This document shows, one piece after another, positions 43,774 through 52,718 of a stretch of 62,088 nt of DNA; the stretch's first letter is position 1; each line of letters begins with the position of its first letter. A program made the position numbers and the translations under genes. The notes under the pieces are model-generated. The model searched no databases and had not been told where the DNA came from. It was given only the letters and a program-made list of their open reading frames with translations. Source of the stretch: Cryobacterium tepidiphilum (GTDB lineage: Bacteria; Actinomycetota; Actinomycetes; Actinomycetales; Microbacteriaceae); contig NZ_RDSR01000018.1 of the NCBI RefSeq assembly GCF_003716325.1, forward strand, positions 1 through 62,088, written 5' to 3'.

Positions 43774-44538
43774 ATGGACCGCAACAGACTCTGGGTCCTG
43801 GGCTCGATCATGGCCATGGTCGCCGTCGTCGTGCTCGGTTGGTTCCTCGGAATCTCCCCTCAGCTCGACGCGACAGCCGCGGCGAATGACTCGCGCGTGC
43901 AGGTCGAGGCGCAGAATGCGGCGTACGAGCAGAAGCTCGCGGCGTTGAAGGCGCAGTTCGATAACATCGGCTCGCTCGAGACGGAACTGGCCGGACTGCG
44001 CGACTCCGTGCCAAGCGACGCCCACATCCCGGCGTTCGTCGGGCAGCTCGACGCGATCAGCAAGAAGCACGGCGTGCGCCTCACCGATATCTCGGTGAGC
44101 GACGGTGAGCCTTACACGCCTCCGGCACCGGCGCAGACACCCGCCCCCGCGACGCCCGGAGCGGCGCCTTCCGCGACGCCCGCCCCCACGCCCGCTCCCA
44201 CACCGGCGCCTATGCAGAAGCCCGCTACCACGACGCCCGCCGGCAGCCTCGTTACGGGTGACAACTTCGTAGCGATTCCGGTCTCCGTCACCGTCCACGG
44301 CGACTACGGCCACGTCCTCGACTTCATCGAAGGCCTCCAGACCGGCACCCGGCTGGTGCTGGTCACGGGATTCAACACCACGGGCGAGCCATCCGCGGGT
44401 TCACGCGGCGGTGAGTCAACGGGCGGAGTGGTCACCGCGAGCATCTCCGCCTACGTGTACGTGCTCCTCGACCCGGCCGCCGCGTCGCCCGCTCCCGGAA
44501 CCCCGGCGGCCACAACCGAGACCCAGGCGGCCGGCTAG
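43774..44538 (+). CDS. pilO: Type IV pilus assembly protein PilO
   Basis: This 254-residue protein has one N-terminal membrane helix (LWVLGSIMAMVAVVVLGWFLGISPQL), a coiled coil (about 30-75) and a C-terminal domain (FVAIPVSVTVHGDYGHVLDFIEGLQ) typical of PilO. A Pro/Thr/Ala-rich linker of about 40 residues divides the outer domain, longer than usual, and may suit crossing the thick wall. ATG at 43774 follows GAGGGG. It is the last gene of the pilus locus; no secretin gene is present, as expected for a Gram-positive. Confidence 0.86.
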   Translation: MDRNRLWVLGSIMAMVAVVVLGWFLGISPQLDATAAANDSRVQVEAQNAAYEQKLAALKAQFDNIGSLETELAGLRDSVPSDAHIPAFVGQLDAISKKHGVRLTDISVSDGEPYTPPAPAQTPAPATPGAAPSATPAPTPAPTPAPMQKPATTTPAGSLVTGDNFVAIPVSVTVHGDYGHVLDFIEGLQTGTRLVLVTGFNTTGEPSAGSRGGESTGGVVTASISAYVYVLLDPAAASPAPGTPAATTETQAAG

Positions 44539-44618
44539 ACCGTATTCCCCTGCCCGCATACCTCGTGACACACGATCCGTCCGACCGCCGGTTCCCGGCC
44601 CAACGACGGCGCCGTTGC

Positions 44619-44624
44619 TAGGGT
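44619..44624 (+). promoter_or_regulatory. -10 element before the 44657 gene
   Basis: TAGGGT implies a start near 44631 and a leader of about 26 bases that contains AGAGGAGG. The 118 bases between pilO and this gene hold nothing else obvious. Confidence 0.4.
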
Positions 44625-44656
44625 GGCACTGATATTCACGCCAGAGGAGGCGCACG

Positions 44657-45754
44657 ATGAGCGACACGACGCCCAACACCGAACGGCCGACGGATGCCGC
44701 GAGCGAGCCGGCCGCGGTCCGTTACGACCCCGCCGTCGCTGACGACGCCTCCACCGCACGTGAGGACGGCTCCAGCGCATACGCCACCGACACCGACGCC
44801 GCGGTGGGCGAGCACGCCGACGGCGGTGCCGTCACCACCGACCAGGTGCTGGCCGACCCGCCGGTGACCGCAGATCCGCCGGCTGTCGACGGCGAGGTGT
44901 CCGACGACGACGTGCCCACCAGCACCTTGGCCGACGGCAACGTCGCACACACCAACCCGGTCTACGTGGAGCGCGACGACGACGCACGCGACCAGGACGA
45001 CGCCCGCTACCGGCGCAACGCCAGCGATGACGCCCCCGAACAGCACGCGTCGACGGGGCGCTACGTTTCCGCAGCGGATGTCAGCGCCGCCCAGCCCACG
45101 ATCGTCGCCGCACCTGCCGCGACAGATCAGGACGCGCCGGCGCCGACCTCCCAGTACCCGGCATACCAGCCCGGTCCCACCCCGCAGTCGCCGATCTACG
45201 TGCAGGCGCCCGTCGCGCCGAAGAAGAAGGGCAACCGCGGGATCGGCATCCTCATCGCCCTGCTCGCCACTCTCGTCTACGCGCTGATCTACGCCGGCGT
45301 CGTCTTCCTCATCGCGGCGGCGAGCAGTGCATCGACATCCGCTGTCGTGGCGAACTTCACCGACTACCTGGTGCGCCCGGTGTACTACGTGCCGGTGATC
45401 TTCTTCTTCCTGGCGTTCAGCCTGCTCATCGCCATTGTGAACCGGGGCGGCTGGTGGGCCTACGTGCTCTTCGGTTTCCTCGTGGCAGTCGTGGTGTACT
45501 TCGCGTACATCGGCGGCGCCCTCCTCACGGTGCAGGCGTGGAACCTCACGCCGCAGGAGGCGGCGAACTTCGTTCGCGCGCACTGGCTCGACCCGGGCGC
45601 CATCGCCGCCGCAGTCATCGCCCGCGAGGTGCCGATCTGGGCGGGCGCCTGGATCGCACGCCGCGGCCGCGCCGTCACTGCCCGCAATGCCGATGCTCGC
45701 CGGGACTACGACCGCGCGATCGCCGAGGGCCCGCAGCTGCGCCAGCCCGCCTGA
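44657..45754 (+). CDS. Unassigned membrane protein with long acidic N-terminal region
   Basis: I do not recognise this 365-residue protein. About 195 residues of acidic, Ala/Asp/Thr-rich low-complexity sequence come first, and are probably cytoplasmic and disordered. A basic stretch (APKKKGNRG) and three or four membrane helices follow (GIGILIALLATLVYALIYAGVVFLI, YYVPVIFFFLAFSLLIAI, WWAYVLFGFLVAVVVYFAYIGG, and a weaker one). The end is a basic tail. ATG at 44657 follows AGAGGAGG. It stands between the pilus locus and the str operon without obvious link to either. Confidence 0.65.
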   Translation: MSDTTPNTERPTDAASEPAAVRYDPAVADDASTAREDGSSAYATDTDAAVGEHADGGAVTTDQVLADPPVTADPPAVDGEVSDDDVPTSTLADGNVAHTNPVYVERDDDARDQDDARYRRNASDDAPEQHASTGRYVSAADVSAAQPTIVAAPAATDQDAPAPTSQYPAYQPGPTPQSPIYVQAPVAPKKKGNRGIGILIALLATLVYALIYAGVVFLIAAASSASTSAVVANFTDYLVRPVYYVPVIFFFLAFSLLIAIVNRGGWWAYVLFGFLVAVVVYFAYIGGALLTVQAWNLTPQEAANFVRAHWLDPGAIAAAVIAREVPIWAGAWIARRGRAVTARNADARRDYDRAIAEGPQLRQPA

Positions 45755-45814
45755 CCCACACCCCACCGGCCCCGCCACCCGGCGCCTGACCAACCGCATC
45801 CGCAGGCGAGCGAC

Positions 45815-45820
45815 TACTGT
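45815..45820 (+). promoter_or_regulatory. -10 element of leaderless promoter
   Basis: TACTGT is followed by seven bases and the ATG at 45828. No ribosome site is present. Confidence 0.45.
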
Positions 45821-45827
45821 GGGGCTC

Positions 45828-46466
45828 ATGGACGGGTCCATCGAGTCTCGGATCAGCCACGAGGTCGACAACTGGCTGCGCTGGCTGCCGCGCTGGCGCC
45901 CCGGCACGCACCGGGGCCGCACCCGCCTGTGCCGGCAATGCTTCGGCTCGCCCGTGATGGCGGCCGCCGGACTCGACACCGACGTTCCGCACGCCGTGCA
46001 GCACGCCATGGCGATGCGCGTGAAGCTCGTCATCGATGCCGCCGTCGAGGAGTACACCGAACTCAACCTTCCGCTGCTCAGCCGAGAGATGAAACTCACC
46101 GAGGAACGCAAGGCCGCCGCGAGCTACAAGCCGGCTGAGGGCCTCGACCCCGAATACGAGGGGCTCGACCTCGACCCGCCGCCCGCTCCCGGCGCCCCCT
46201 ACCTCTTCACCTTCGGCGAGTTGGCCGACGACGGGGCGACGGATGCCGCGCCCGCGCCGCCGCCGCCCCTCACCGCCGAGGAGAAGGCGGCCATCCGGGT
46301 CGAGCTGAAGCTCGCCGACGACTATGCCCTGAAGGTCGGCCGGCGCGCCTGCGCGGAGCTGGCCCGGCACCGGGAGCGCATCGTCGGTGCGGTCGCCGAG
46401 TTCGTCGAACCACAGGTGCAGGCGCTGCTCGCCGACCTCGACAACTCGCTGTCGGGCTTCAGCTGA
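45828..46466 (+). CDS. Unassigned conserved-looking cytoplasmic protein
   Basis: I cannot assign this 212-residue protein to a family. It starts MDGSIESRISHEVDNWLRWLPRWRPGTHRGRTRLCRQC, basic and Trp-rich with two Cys. Helical segments follow (AMRVKLVIDAAVEEYTEL, ELKLADDYALKVGRRACAELARHRERIVGAVAEF), with a Pro-rich acidic middle. No signal peptide or membrane helix is present. The ATG is placed by the leaderless promoter; upstream in-frame codons belong to overlap with the preceding gene. Confidence 0.6.
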   Translation: MDGSIESRISHEVDNWLRWLPRWRPGTHRGRTRLCRQCFGSPVMAAAGLDTDVPHAVQHAMAMRVKLVIDAAVEEYTELNLPLLSREMKLTEERKAAASYKPAEGLDPEYEGLDLDPPPAPGAPYLFTFGELADDGATDAAPAPPPPLTAEEKAAIRVELKLADDYALKVGRRACAELARHRERIVGAVAEFVEPQVQALLADLDNSLSGFS

Positions 46467-46484
46467 GCGCGGCCCCCGGTTCAG

Positions 46485-46513
46485 TTGACCGCAGCTTGCC
46501 GGCGGGTTAGTAT
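46485..46513 (+). promoter_or_regulatory. str operon promoter
   Basis: TTGACC (46485-46490), a 17-base spacer and TAGTAT (46508-46513) form the best sigma-70-type promoter in the window, as expected for rpsL-rpsG-fusA-tuf. The start should be near 46520. Confidence 0.75.
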
Positions 46514-46519
46514 TTTCCG

Positions 46520-46759
46520 GTGTGCGCTTTGTCGTGCGCTTGAATCATGCCGCCGCGATGCGTGCAGGTACCAGGCACTCCGACACACCATACAACCAGG
46601 GTTTGTTCTCCGAGCAGCCCCCACGGCATACCCACGCAGGTCGCAGATCACGTCCGTGATGCGCATGGGTCCAGATGAACTCGATACTCGCTTTCACGCT
46701 GGTGTCGAATGCTAACCATCAAGTCGCTGTCACCGTGCAGCAAAATCAAGGAGTAATTA
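46520..46759 (+). other. Long 5' leader of the str operon with a possible leader peptide
   Basis: About 240 bases separate the predicted start from rpsL. It contains a small open frame at 46659-46715 ([18 protein letters not shown], 18 codons plus stop) that ends 44 bases before rpsL and lacks a strong ribosome site. A regulatory role is possible but unproven. Confidence 0.4.
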
Positions 46760-47134
46760 GTGCCAACCATTCAGCAGTTGGTCAGGAAGGGCCGCAGCCC
46801 CAAGGTCACCAAGACCAAGGCTCCCGCCCTGAAGGCCAACCCGCAGCAGCGCGGCGTGTGCACCCGCGTGTACACCACCACCCCGAAGAAGCCCAACTCG
46901 GCGCTCCGCAAGGTCGCCCGCGTCAAGCTGTCGAACGGTACCGAGGTCACCGCCTACATCCCCGGCGAGGGCCACAACCTGCAGGAGCACTCGATGGTGC
47001 TCGTGCGCGGTGGTCGTGTGAAGGACCTCCCCGGCGTTCGCTACAAGATCGTTCGCGGCGCGCTGGACACCCAGGCCGTCAAGAACCGCAAGCAGGCTCG
47101 CAGCCGCTACGGCGCGAAGATGGAGAAGAAGTAA
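46760..47134 (+). CDS. rpsL: 30S ribosomal protein S12
   Basis: S12 (124 residues, full length) helps decoding in the 30S A site. The sequence [27 protein letters not shown] and [25 protein letters not shown] is diagnostic. Lys43 and Lys88, the positions where streptomycin resistance arises, are both wild type. GTG at 46760 follows AAGGAG. The stop overlaps the rpsG start as TAATG. Confidence 0.98.
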   Translation: MPTIQQLVRKGRSPKVTKTKAPALKANPQQRGVCTRVYTTTPKKPNSALRKVARVKLSNGTEVTAYIPGEGHNLQEHSMVLVRGGRVKDLPGVRYKIVRGALDTQAVKNRKQARSRYGAKMEKK

Positions 47135-47604
47135 TGCCTCGCAAGGGTCCCGCTCCTAAGCGTCCCGTCGTCGCTGACCCCGTCTACGGGGCGCCGATCG
47201 TCAGCCAGCTCGTCAACAAGATCCTCCTCGACGGCAAGAAGGGCCTCGCCGAGCGCATCGTCTACGACGCGCTGGCCGGTGTCGCCGCCAAGAACGGTGC
47301 GGATGCTGTTGTCACGCTCAAGAAGGCGCTCGATAACGTGCGCCCCACCCTCGAGGTGCGTTCGCGCCGCGTCGGTGGCTCCACCTACCAGGTCCCGGTC
47401 GAGGTCAAGCCACACCGCGCCAACACCCTGGCGCTTCGCTGGTTGACCAGCTACGCCAAGGCGCGCCGCGAGAAGACCATGACCGAGCGCCTCACCAACG
47501 AAATCCTCGACGCGTCCAACGGCCTCGGCGCCGCTGTCAAGCGTCGTGAAGACACTCACAAGATGGCCGAGTCGAACAAGGCCTTCGCGCACTACCGCTG
47601 GTAG
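47134..47604 (+). CDS. rpsG: 30S ribosomal protein S7
   Basis: S7 (156 residues) nucleates assembly of the 30S head. It has [35 protein letters not shown] and a C-terminal [15 protein letters not shown] as in other actinobacteria. The ATG shares one base with the rpsL stop, so translation is coupled. A strong hairpin follows before fusA. Confidence 0.98.
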   Translation: MPRKGPAPKRPVVADPVYGAPIVSQLVNKILLDGKKGLAERIVYDALAGVAAKNGADAVVTLKKALDNVRPTLEVRSRRVGGSTYQVPVEVKPHRANTLALRWLTSYAKARREKTMTERLTNEILDASNGLGAAVKRREDTHKMAESNKAFAHYRW

Positions 47605-47610
47605 TCGTCA

Positions 47611-47646
47611 GCCGGCCGCCCGGGCTGAACCGCCCGGGCCGCCGGC
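47611..47646 (+). terminator. Strong hairpin between rpsG and fusA
   Basis: Arms 47611-47625 and 47632-47646 pair over 15 positions with one mismatch around TGAACC. No T-run follows. It may be an attenuator or an mRNA-processing/stability site that sets the ratio of ribosomal protein to elongation factor. Confidence 0.5.
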
Positions 47647-47691
47647 CGTCCTGTTCGACTTCGTCACACCAAAAATCTCCGGAGGACCCCC

Positions 47692-49806
47692 GTGGCACTT
47701 GACGTGCTCACTGACCTGCACAAGGTCCGCAATATTGGCATCATGGCGCATATTGATGCCGGCAAGACCACCACAACTGAGCGCATCCTGTTCTACACGG
47801 GCGTCAACCACAAGATCGGTGAGACGCACGATGGCGCGTCGACCATGGACTGGATGGCGCAGGAGCAGGAACGTGGCATCACGATCACGTCCGCTGCGAC
47901 CACGTGTTTCTGGAACGGCAACCAGATCAACATCATCGACACGCCGGGCCACGTTGACTTCACGGTCGAGGTGGAGCGTTCGCTCCGCGTTCTCGACGGT
48001 GCTGTCGCCGTGTTCGACGGCAAGGAGGGCGTCGAGCCCCAGTCGGAGACCGTCTGGCGCCAGGCCGACAAGTACGACGTGCCGCGCATTTGCTTCGTCA
48101 ACAAGATGGACAAGCTCGGCGCCGACTTCTACTACACGGTCGACACCATCATCAACCGCCTCGGCGCGAAGCCGCTGGTCCTCCAGCTGCCCATCGGCTC
48201 CGAGTCGAACTTCGAAGGCGTCGTCGACCTCGTCGAGATGCGCGCGCTGACCTGGCGTGGAGACGCCAAGGGTGACGTTCAGATGGGCGCCAAGTACGCC
48301 ATCGAAGAGATCCCCGCCGACCTCGCCGACAAGGCCGCTGAGTACCGCCAGGCGCTCCTCGAGACCGTCGCCGAGACGGACGACGCCCTCATGGAGAAGT
48401 ACTTCTCCGGCGAAGAGCTCACCGTCTCGGAGATCAAGCACGCGATCCGCAAGCTCACGGTCGCCAGCGAGATCTACCCGGTGCTGTGCGGTTCGGCGTT
48501 CAAGAACCGCGGTGTGCAGCCGATGCTCGACGCGGTCGTGGACTACCTCCCGACCCCGCTCGACGTGCCCGCCATCGAGGCCCTCGATGCGCGCGACGAA
48601 GAGAAGACGATCATGCTGCACCCCAACGCCGACGAGCCGTTCGCGGCCCTGGCGTTCAAGGTTGCGGTGCACCCGTTCTTCGGTCGCCTCACCTACGTCC
48701 GCGTGTACTCCGGCCGCCTCGACAGCGGTGCCCAGGTCATCAACTCGACCAAGGGCAAGAAGGAGCGCATCGGCAAGATCTTCCAGATGCACGCGAACAA
48801 GGAGAACCCGGTGGACTTCGTGACCGCCGGTCACATCTACGCGGTCATCGGCCTGAAGGACACCACCACGGGAGACACCCTGTGCGACCCGAGCCAGCAG
48901 GTCGTGCTCGAGTCCATGTCGTTCCCCGAGCCGGTGATCGAGGTCGCCATCGAGCCGAAGACGAAGGCCGACCAGGAGAAGCTGGGTGTCGCCATCCAGA
49001 AGCTCGCTGAAGAGGACCCGACCTTCCGCACGGAGCAGAACCAGGAGACCGGCCAGACGGTCATCAAGGGCATGGGCGAGCTCCACCTCGACATCCTGGT
49101 CGACCGCATGAAGCGCGAGTTCAACGTCGAGGCCAACGTGGGCAAGCCCCAGGTTGCGTACCGCGAGACGATCAAGCGCGCGGTTGAGAAGCACGACTTC
49201 ACGCACAAGAAGCAGACGGGTGGATCGGGCCAGTTCGCCAAGATCCAGATCGCCATCGAACCGATGGAGATCACCGCCGAGCAGAGCTACGAGTTCGTGA
49301 ACAAGGTCACTGGTGGTCGCGTGCCGCGGGAGTACATCCCCTCGGTCGACGCGGGCATCCAGGACGCCCTGCAGGTCGGCGTACTTGCGGGCTACCCCAT
49401 GGTCGGCGTCCGGGCAAGCCTGCTCGACGGTGCCGCCCACGACGTCGACTCCTCGGAGATGGCGTTCAAGATCGCCGGATCGATGGGCTTCAAGGAAGCC
49501 GCTCGTAAGGCGAACCCGGTTCTGCTCGAGCCGTTGATGGCCGTCGAGGTGCGCACCCCTGAGGAATACATGGGTGACGTCATCGGTGACCTGAACTCGC
49601 GCCGCGGCCAGATCCAGACAATGGAGGACGCAAGCGGTGTGAAGGTCATTCGCGCCCACGTTCCGCTGTCGGAGATGTTCGGTTACATCGGTGACCTGAG
49701 GTCCAAGACCTCCGGCCGCGCGGTGTACTCGATGACCTTCGAGAGCTACGCGGAGGTCCCGAAGGCTGTTGCCGACGAGATCGTCCAGAAGAACAAGGGC
49801 GAATAG
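47692..49806 (+). CDS. fusA: Elongation factor G
   Basis: EF-G (704 residues) is the translocation GTPase. It shows G1 [16 protein letters not shown]2/switch [12 protein letters not shown]3 DTPGHVDF, G4 NKMD and domain [17 protein letters not shown]. The usual domain II-V order is complete. GTG at 47692 follows CGGAGGACC. It lies in the str operon between rpsG and tuf. Confidence 0.98.
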   Translation: MALDVLTDLHKVRNIGIMAHIDAGKTTTTERILFYTGVNHKIGETHDGASTMDWMAQEQERGITITSAATTCFWNGNQINIIDTPGHVDFTVEVERSLRVLDGAVAVFDGKEGVEPQSETVWRQADKYDVPRICFVNKMDKLGADFYYTVDTIINRLGAKPLVLQLPIGSESNFEGVVDLVEMRALTWRGDAKGDVQMGAKYAIEEIPADLADKAAEYRQALLETVAETDDALMEKYFSGEELTVSEIKHAIRKLTVASEIYPVLCGSAFKNRGVQPMLDAVVDYLPTPLDVPAIEALDARDEEKTIMLHPNADEPFAALAFKVAVHPFFGRLTYVRVYSGRLDSGAQVINSTKGKKERIGKIFQMHANKENPVDFVTAGHIYAVIGLKDTTTGDTLCDPSQQVVLESMSFPEPVIEVAIEPKTKADQEKLGVAIQKLAEEDPTFRTEQNQETGQTVIKGMGELHLDILVDRMKREFNVEANVGKPQVAYRETIKRAVEKHDFTHKKQTGGSGQFAKIQIAIEPMEITAEQSYEFVNKVTGGRVPREYIPSVDAGIQDALQVGVLAGYPMVGVRASLLDGAAHDVDSSEMAFKIAGSMGFKEAARKANPVLLEPLMAVEVRTPEEYMGDVIGDLNSRRGQIQTMEDASGVKVIRAHVPLSEMFGYIGDLRSKTSGRAVYSMTFESYAEVPKAVADEIVQKNKGE

Positions 49807-49849
49807 CCCCGGGCCTTCGGGCCAAATCGCGGAGGCCTCCCGGCCCGAG

Positions 49850-49904
49850 TAACATAAGTACACACATCCAGCAGGGCCCCGGCCGCACAACCATGCGGCC
49901 GGGG
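49850..49904 (+). promoter_or_regulatory. Possible tuf promoter and leader hairpin
   Basis: A weak -10 TAACAT (49850-49855) lies ahead of CCCCGGCCGC (49877-49886), mirrored exactly by GCGGCCGGGG (49895-49904). tuf is often given an extra promoter inside the operon; here the -35 is not clear. Confidence 0.4.
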
Positions 49905-49936
49905 GATCTGCACGAGAGTCCTGAGGAGGACCCACA

Positions 49937-51130
49937 GTGGCCAAGGCCAAGTTCGAGCGGACCAAGCCGCACGTAAACATCGGAACGATCGGTCACGTTG
50001 ACCACGGAAAGACCACGCTGACTGCAGCGATCTCGAAGGTCCTGGCCGACAAGTTCCCGTCCGCTACCAACGTTCAGCGCGACTTCGCGTCGATCGACTC
50101 CGCTCCTGAGGAGCGCCAGCGCGGTATCACCATCAACATCTCGCACGTCGAGTACGAGACCCCGAAGCGCCACTACGCTCACGTTGACGCCCCGGGCCAC
50201 GCTGACTACATCAAGAACATGATCACCGGTGCTGCCCAGATGGACGGCGCGATCCTCGTGGTCGCCGCCACCGACGGCCCGATGGCTCAGACCCGTGAGC
50301 ACGTTCTGCTCGCCAAGCAGGTCGGCGTTCCGTCGCTGCTCGTCGCGCTGAACAAGTCCGACATGGTCGACGACGAGGAGATCCTGGAGCTCGTCGAGCT
50401 CGAGGTTCGCGAGCTGCTCTCCAGCCAGAGCTTCGACGGCGACAACGCTCCCGTCGTTCGCGTCTCCGGCCTCAAGGCCCTCGAGGGCGACGAGAAGTGG
50501 GTCAACAGCATCGTCGAGCTCATGGACGCCGTTGACTCCTTCATCCCGGACCCGGTCCGCGACAAGGACAAGCCGTTCCTGATGCCGATCGAGGACGTCT
50601 TCACGATCACCGGTCGTGGAACCGTCGTCACCGGTCGCGCCGAGCGTGGCACCCTCGCCATCAACTCCGAGGTCGAGATCGTCGGCATCCGCCCGACGCA
50701 GAAGACCACGGTCACCGGTATTGAGATGTTCCACAAGCAGCTCGACGAGGCCTGGGCCGGCGAGAACTGTGGTCTGCTCCTTCGTGGCACCAAGCGCGAA
50801 GACGTCGAGCGCGGCCAGGTTGTCGTGAAGCCGGGTTCGGTTACGCCGCACACGAACTTCGAGGGCACCGCCTACATCCTGTCGAAGGATGAGGGTGGCC
50901 GTCACAACCCGTTCTACGCGAACTACCGCCCGCAGTTCTACTTCCGCACCACGGACGTCACCGGCGTCATCACGCTGCCTGAGGGCACCGAGATGGTCAT
51001 GCCCGGCGACACCACCGACATGACCGTTGAGCTGATCCAGCCCATCGCCATGGAAGAGGGCCTCGGCTACGCGATCCGTGAGGGTGGCCGCACCGTCGGC
51101 GCCGGCACGGTGACCAAGATCATCAAGTAG
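49937..51130 (+). CDS. tuf: Elongation factor Tu
   Basis: EF-Tu (397 residues) delivers aminoacyl-tRNA to the ribosome. It has [14 protein letters not shown], the switch [39 protein letters not shown] and NKSDMVDD, and the C-terminal [15 protein letters not shown] at 49937 follows GAGGAGG. It ends the str operon, followed by an intrinsic terminator. Confidence 0.98.
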   Translation: MAKAKFERTKPHVNIGTIGHVDHGKTTLTAAISKVLADKFPSATNVQRDFASIDSAPEERQRGITINISHVEYETPKRHYAHVDAPGHADYIKNMITGAAQMDGAILVVAATDGPMAQTREHVLLAKQVGVPSLLVALNKSDMVDDEEILELVELEVRELLSSQSFDGDNAPVVRVSGLKALEGDEKWVNSIVELMDAVDSFIPDPVRDKDKPFLMPIEDVFTITGRGTVVTGRAERGTLAINSEVEIVGIRPTQKTTVTGIEMFHKQLDEAWAGENCGLLLRGTKREDVERGQVVVKPGSVTPHTNFEGTAYILSKDEGGRHNPFYANYRPQFYFRTTDVTGVITLPEGTEMVMPGDTTDMTVELIQPIAMEEGLGYAIREGGRTVGAGTVTKIIK

Positions 51131-51152
51131 TCTTCTCGACTCTTCGATCCTG

Positions 51153-51187
51153 AAAAGGGGTCGGGCCATTCGGCCCGGCCCCTTTTT
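51153..51187 (+). terminator. Intrinsic terminator of the str operon
   Basis: A 15-bp stem (51153-51167 with 51172-51186, one G-T pair), loop ATTC and a run of five T (51183-51187). This is the clearest Rho-independent terminator in the window. Confidence 0.93.
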
Positions 51188-51204
51188 CGTGCCTGCGGGC
51201 AGCC

Positions 51205-51654
51205 TCAGACCGGTTCGTCGTTCACGGTGGTGGCGAGGTCGACGCTGTCGTGCACCGTGCGCGCGATGGTGCAGCTGGCATCGATCGAGCGTCGGATGAG
51301 GCGCAGCAGCTTCTCGCGGTCCGCCGGCTCGAGCGCACCGAGCGCGAGGAGCATCTCCTCATCGACCGCGTCGTAGCGGTCGTCCGGCTCCGACGTCCCG
51401 TGCGCCCAGATCACCGTCTCGTAGTCCTCGCCGAGGCGCCGGGAGATGACGCGGTCGGTGCTCATGCCCGCGCAGCCGGCCAGGGCGAGCTTGAACAGTT
51501 CGCCGGGCGTGAAGTGGCCGGCGGCATCCGCTGGCCCGATCTGCACGGTCACGCCGCGCGCGTTGCTGCCCTCGTAGGTGCGTGTGCCGGTGCGCCGCAC
51601 CGAGACGCTGCCGGGGCCGATGCGATGGGCTGGGGGGAGTGGGGTGTCGGTCAT
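51205..51654 (-). CDS. OsmC family protein
   Basis: This 149-residue protein has the OsmC/Ohr fold pattern: FTPGELFKLALAGCAGMSTDRVI with the first conserved Cys in an AGCAGMS context, and SIDASCTIARTV with the second. Such proteins reduce organic or fatty-acid hydroperoxides using the two Cys. It lies between the str and S10 operons on the opposite strand and is divergent from the small MT0933-like gene, with 62 bases between starts. No operator is evident. Confidence 0.83.
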   Translation of the reverse strand: MTDTPLPPAHRIGPGSVSVRRTGTRTYEGSNARGVTVQIGPADAAGHFTPGELFKLALAGCAGMSTDRVISRRLGEDYETVIWAHGTSEPDDRYDAVDEEMLLALGALEPADREKLLRLIRRSIDASCTIARTVHDSVDLATTVNDEPV

Positions 51655-51704
51655 GGTCCCATCCTGCCCGCATCCGGGCCATTGCCGCGGCCGCCTGCCC
51701 GACC

Positions 51705-51710
51705 TACGTT
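51705..51710 (+). promoter_or_regulatory. -10 element of leaderless promoter
   Basis: TACGTT is followed by six bases and the ATG at 51717. Confidence 0.5.
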
Positions 51711-51716
51711 GGGCAG

Positions 51717-51926
51717 ATGGGAATCGACGACATCACCAAGAAGGCACAGGCATTCCTCGAGAACGACAAGGTGAAGGATGCGCTGAGCAGCGAGCAGGCC
51801 GAGAACATCAGCGACAAGCTGCTCGACGGCGTCACCGACGCCGTGCAGGGCGCGACCGGCGGCAGGTTCGACGAGCAGGTGGATGCAGCCAAGCGCGAGG
51901 CCGACAAGCGCGTCGGCAACGAGTAG
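51717..51926 (+). CDS. MT0933-like antitoxin-family small protein
   Basis: The 69-residue charged helical protein MGIDDITKKAQAFLENDKVKDALSSEQAENISDKLL... ends GGRFDEQVDAAKREADKRVGNE. This is the pattern of the MT0933_antitox family, whose few studied members are suggested antitoxins. No toxin gene is next to it, so a general stress or envelope role is equally possible. The ATG is fixed by the leaderless promoter. Confidence 0.7.
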   Translation: MGIDDITKKAQAFLENDKVKDALSSEQAENISDKLLDGVTDAVQGATGGRFDEQVDAAKREADKRVGNE

Positions 51927-51927
51927 C

Positions 51928-51964
51928 CCCCGCCGCCGCCCCGCCGCCGCCCCGCCGCCGCGCC
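51928..51964. repeat. GC-only tandem repeat
   Basis: An 11-base unit CGCCGCCGCCC repeats about three times just after the MT0933-like stop. It is slippage-prone low-complexity sequence. Confidence 0.7.
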
Positions 51965-51975
51965 CATTTGCCGGT

Positions 51976-52036
51976 GCGCGGGCTGAACGCCGTTACGCGG
52001 GGTGAATTGAGCCCGCGCAGCGGCGTTCAACGCGCG
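51976..52036. repeat. 61-bp palindromic repeat, family I, copy B
   Basis: Arms TGAACGCCG (51984-51992) and CGGCGTTCA (52021-52029) enclose a second stem CGCGGG (51996-52001) and CCCGCG (52012-52017). It is an ungapped match to 5006-5066. Confidence 0.7.
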
Positions 52037-52095
52037 TAGCTCCGAACGGATGCCGCGGGGGCGCGGGGCGACACGCCGGGCGCGACACGCCCGGG

Positions 52096-52401
52096 TTGCA
52101 AAACGCCCCGAACCTGTGGCAGACTCGTCTAGTTCAACATTCCCGGCTGTGCGCTGCGCGCTGCGCCGGGATCACTGCCAGGCAGTGCATAGCCGCTCTT
52201 CGGAGCCAGGGTTAGGCCGCGGGTAGCAGAACAAAGCTTAAATCAACCAACCGAATGTCCGGGGAAACCTGTGCCATCCGGCGGGTTGAAATTGACAGAA
52301 GAACAGTGGTGCGACAGCAGTAGTGCTACTACGGCGTCCAATGCCGCCCGGTCACACAGAGACCGGGGAGGTAAGACGCCTTGACAGAGAGAGAGTCAGA
52401 C
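52096..52401 (+). promoter_or_regulatory. S10 operon promoter region and structured leader
   Basis: A candidate promoter is TTGCAA (52096-52101), 18 bases, CAGACT (52120-52125). The leader to rpsJ would be about 270 bases. It has a clear hairpin, CCCGGTC (52347-52353) with GACCGGG (52361-52367), shortly before the start, and a smaller GTAGT/ACTAC hairpin before it. No open frame is evident in the 365 bases from repeat B to rpsJ. Confidence 0.4.
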
Positions 52402-52710
52402 ATGGCGGGACAGAAGATCCGCATTCGACTTAAGTCGTATGACCACGAGGTCATCGACACCTCGGCGCGCAAGATCGTCGACACGGTGACCCGCGCGGGC
52501 GCCACGGTCGTCGGCCCGGTGCCGCTTCCGACCGAGAAGAACGTGGTGGCGGTCATCCGCTCACCCCACAAGTACAAGGACAGCCGGGAGCACTTCGAAA
52601 TGCGCACCCACAAGCGTCTGATCGACATCATTGACCCGACGCCGAAGGCCGTCGACTCGCTCATGCGACTCGACCTGCCGGCCGACGTCAACATCGAGAT
52701 CAAGCTCTAA
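52402..52710 (+). CDS. rpsJ: 30S ribosomal protein S10
   Basis: S10 (102 residues) starts [21 protein letters not shown], the standard actinobacterial N terminus, and contains [29 protein letters not shown]. It is part of the 30S head and the NusE antitermination factor. ATG at 52402 is preferred over an in-frame TTG at 52381 on family length. It heads the S10 operon. Confidence 0.98.
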   Translation: MAGQKIRIRLKSYDHEVIDTSARKIVDTVTRAGATVVGPVPLPTEKNVVAVIRSPHKYKDSREHFEMRTHKRLIDIIDPTPKAVDSLMRLDLPADVNIEIKL

Positions 52711-52718
52711 GGGAACCC

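Noticed and set aside
47608..49980. 790-codon open frame antisense to fusA
   Set aside because: EF-G on the plus strand is unambiguous. The antisense frame reflects codon bias only.
51928..51964. CRISPR-like or regulatory repeat
   Set aside because: It is a short GC-only tandem repeat without spacers. No CRISPR array was seen anywhere in the window.
52381..52401. Upstream TTG start for rpsJ
   Set aside because: S10 proteins start at MAGQKI. The seven extra codons are not family-like.
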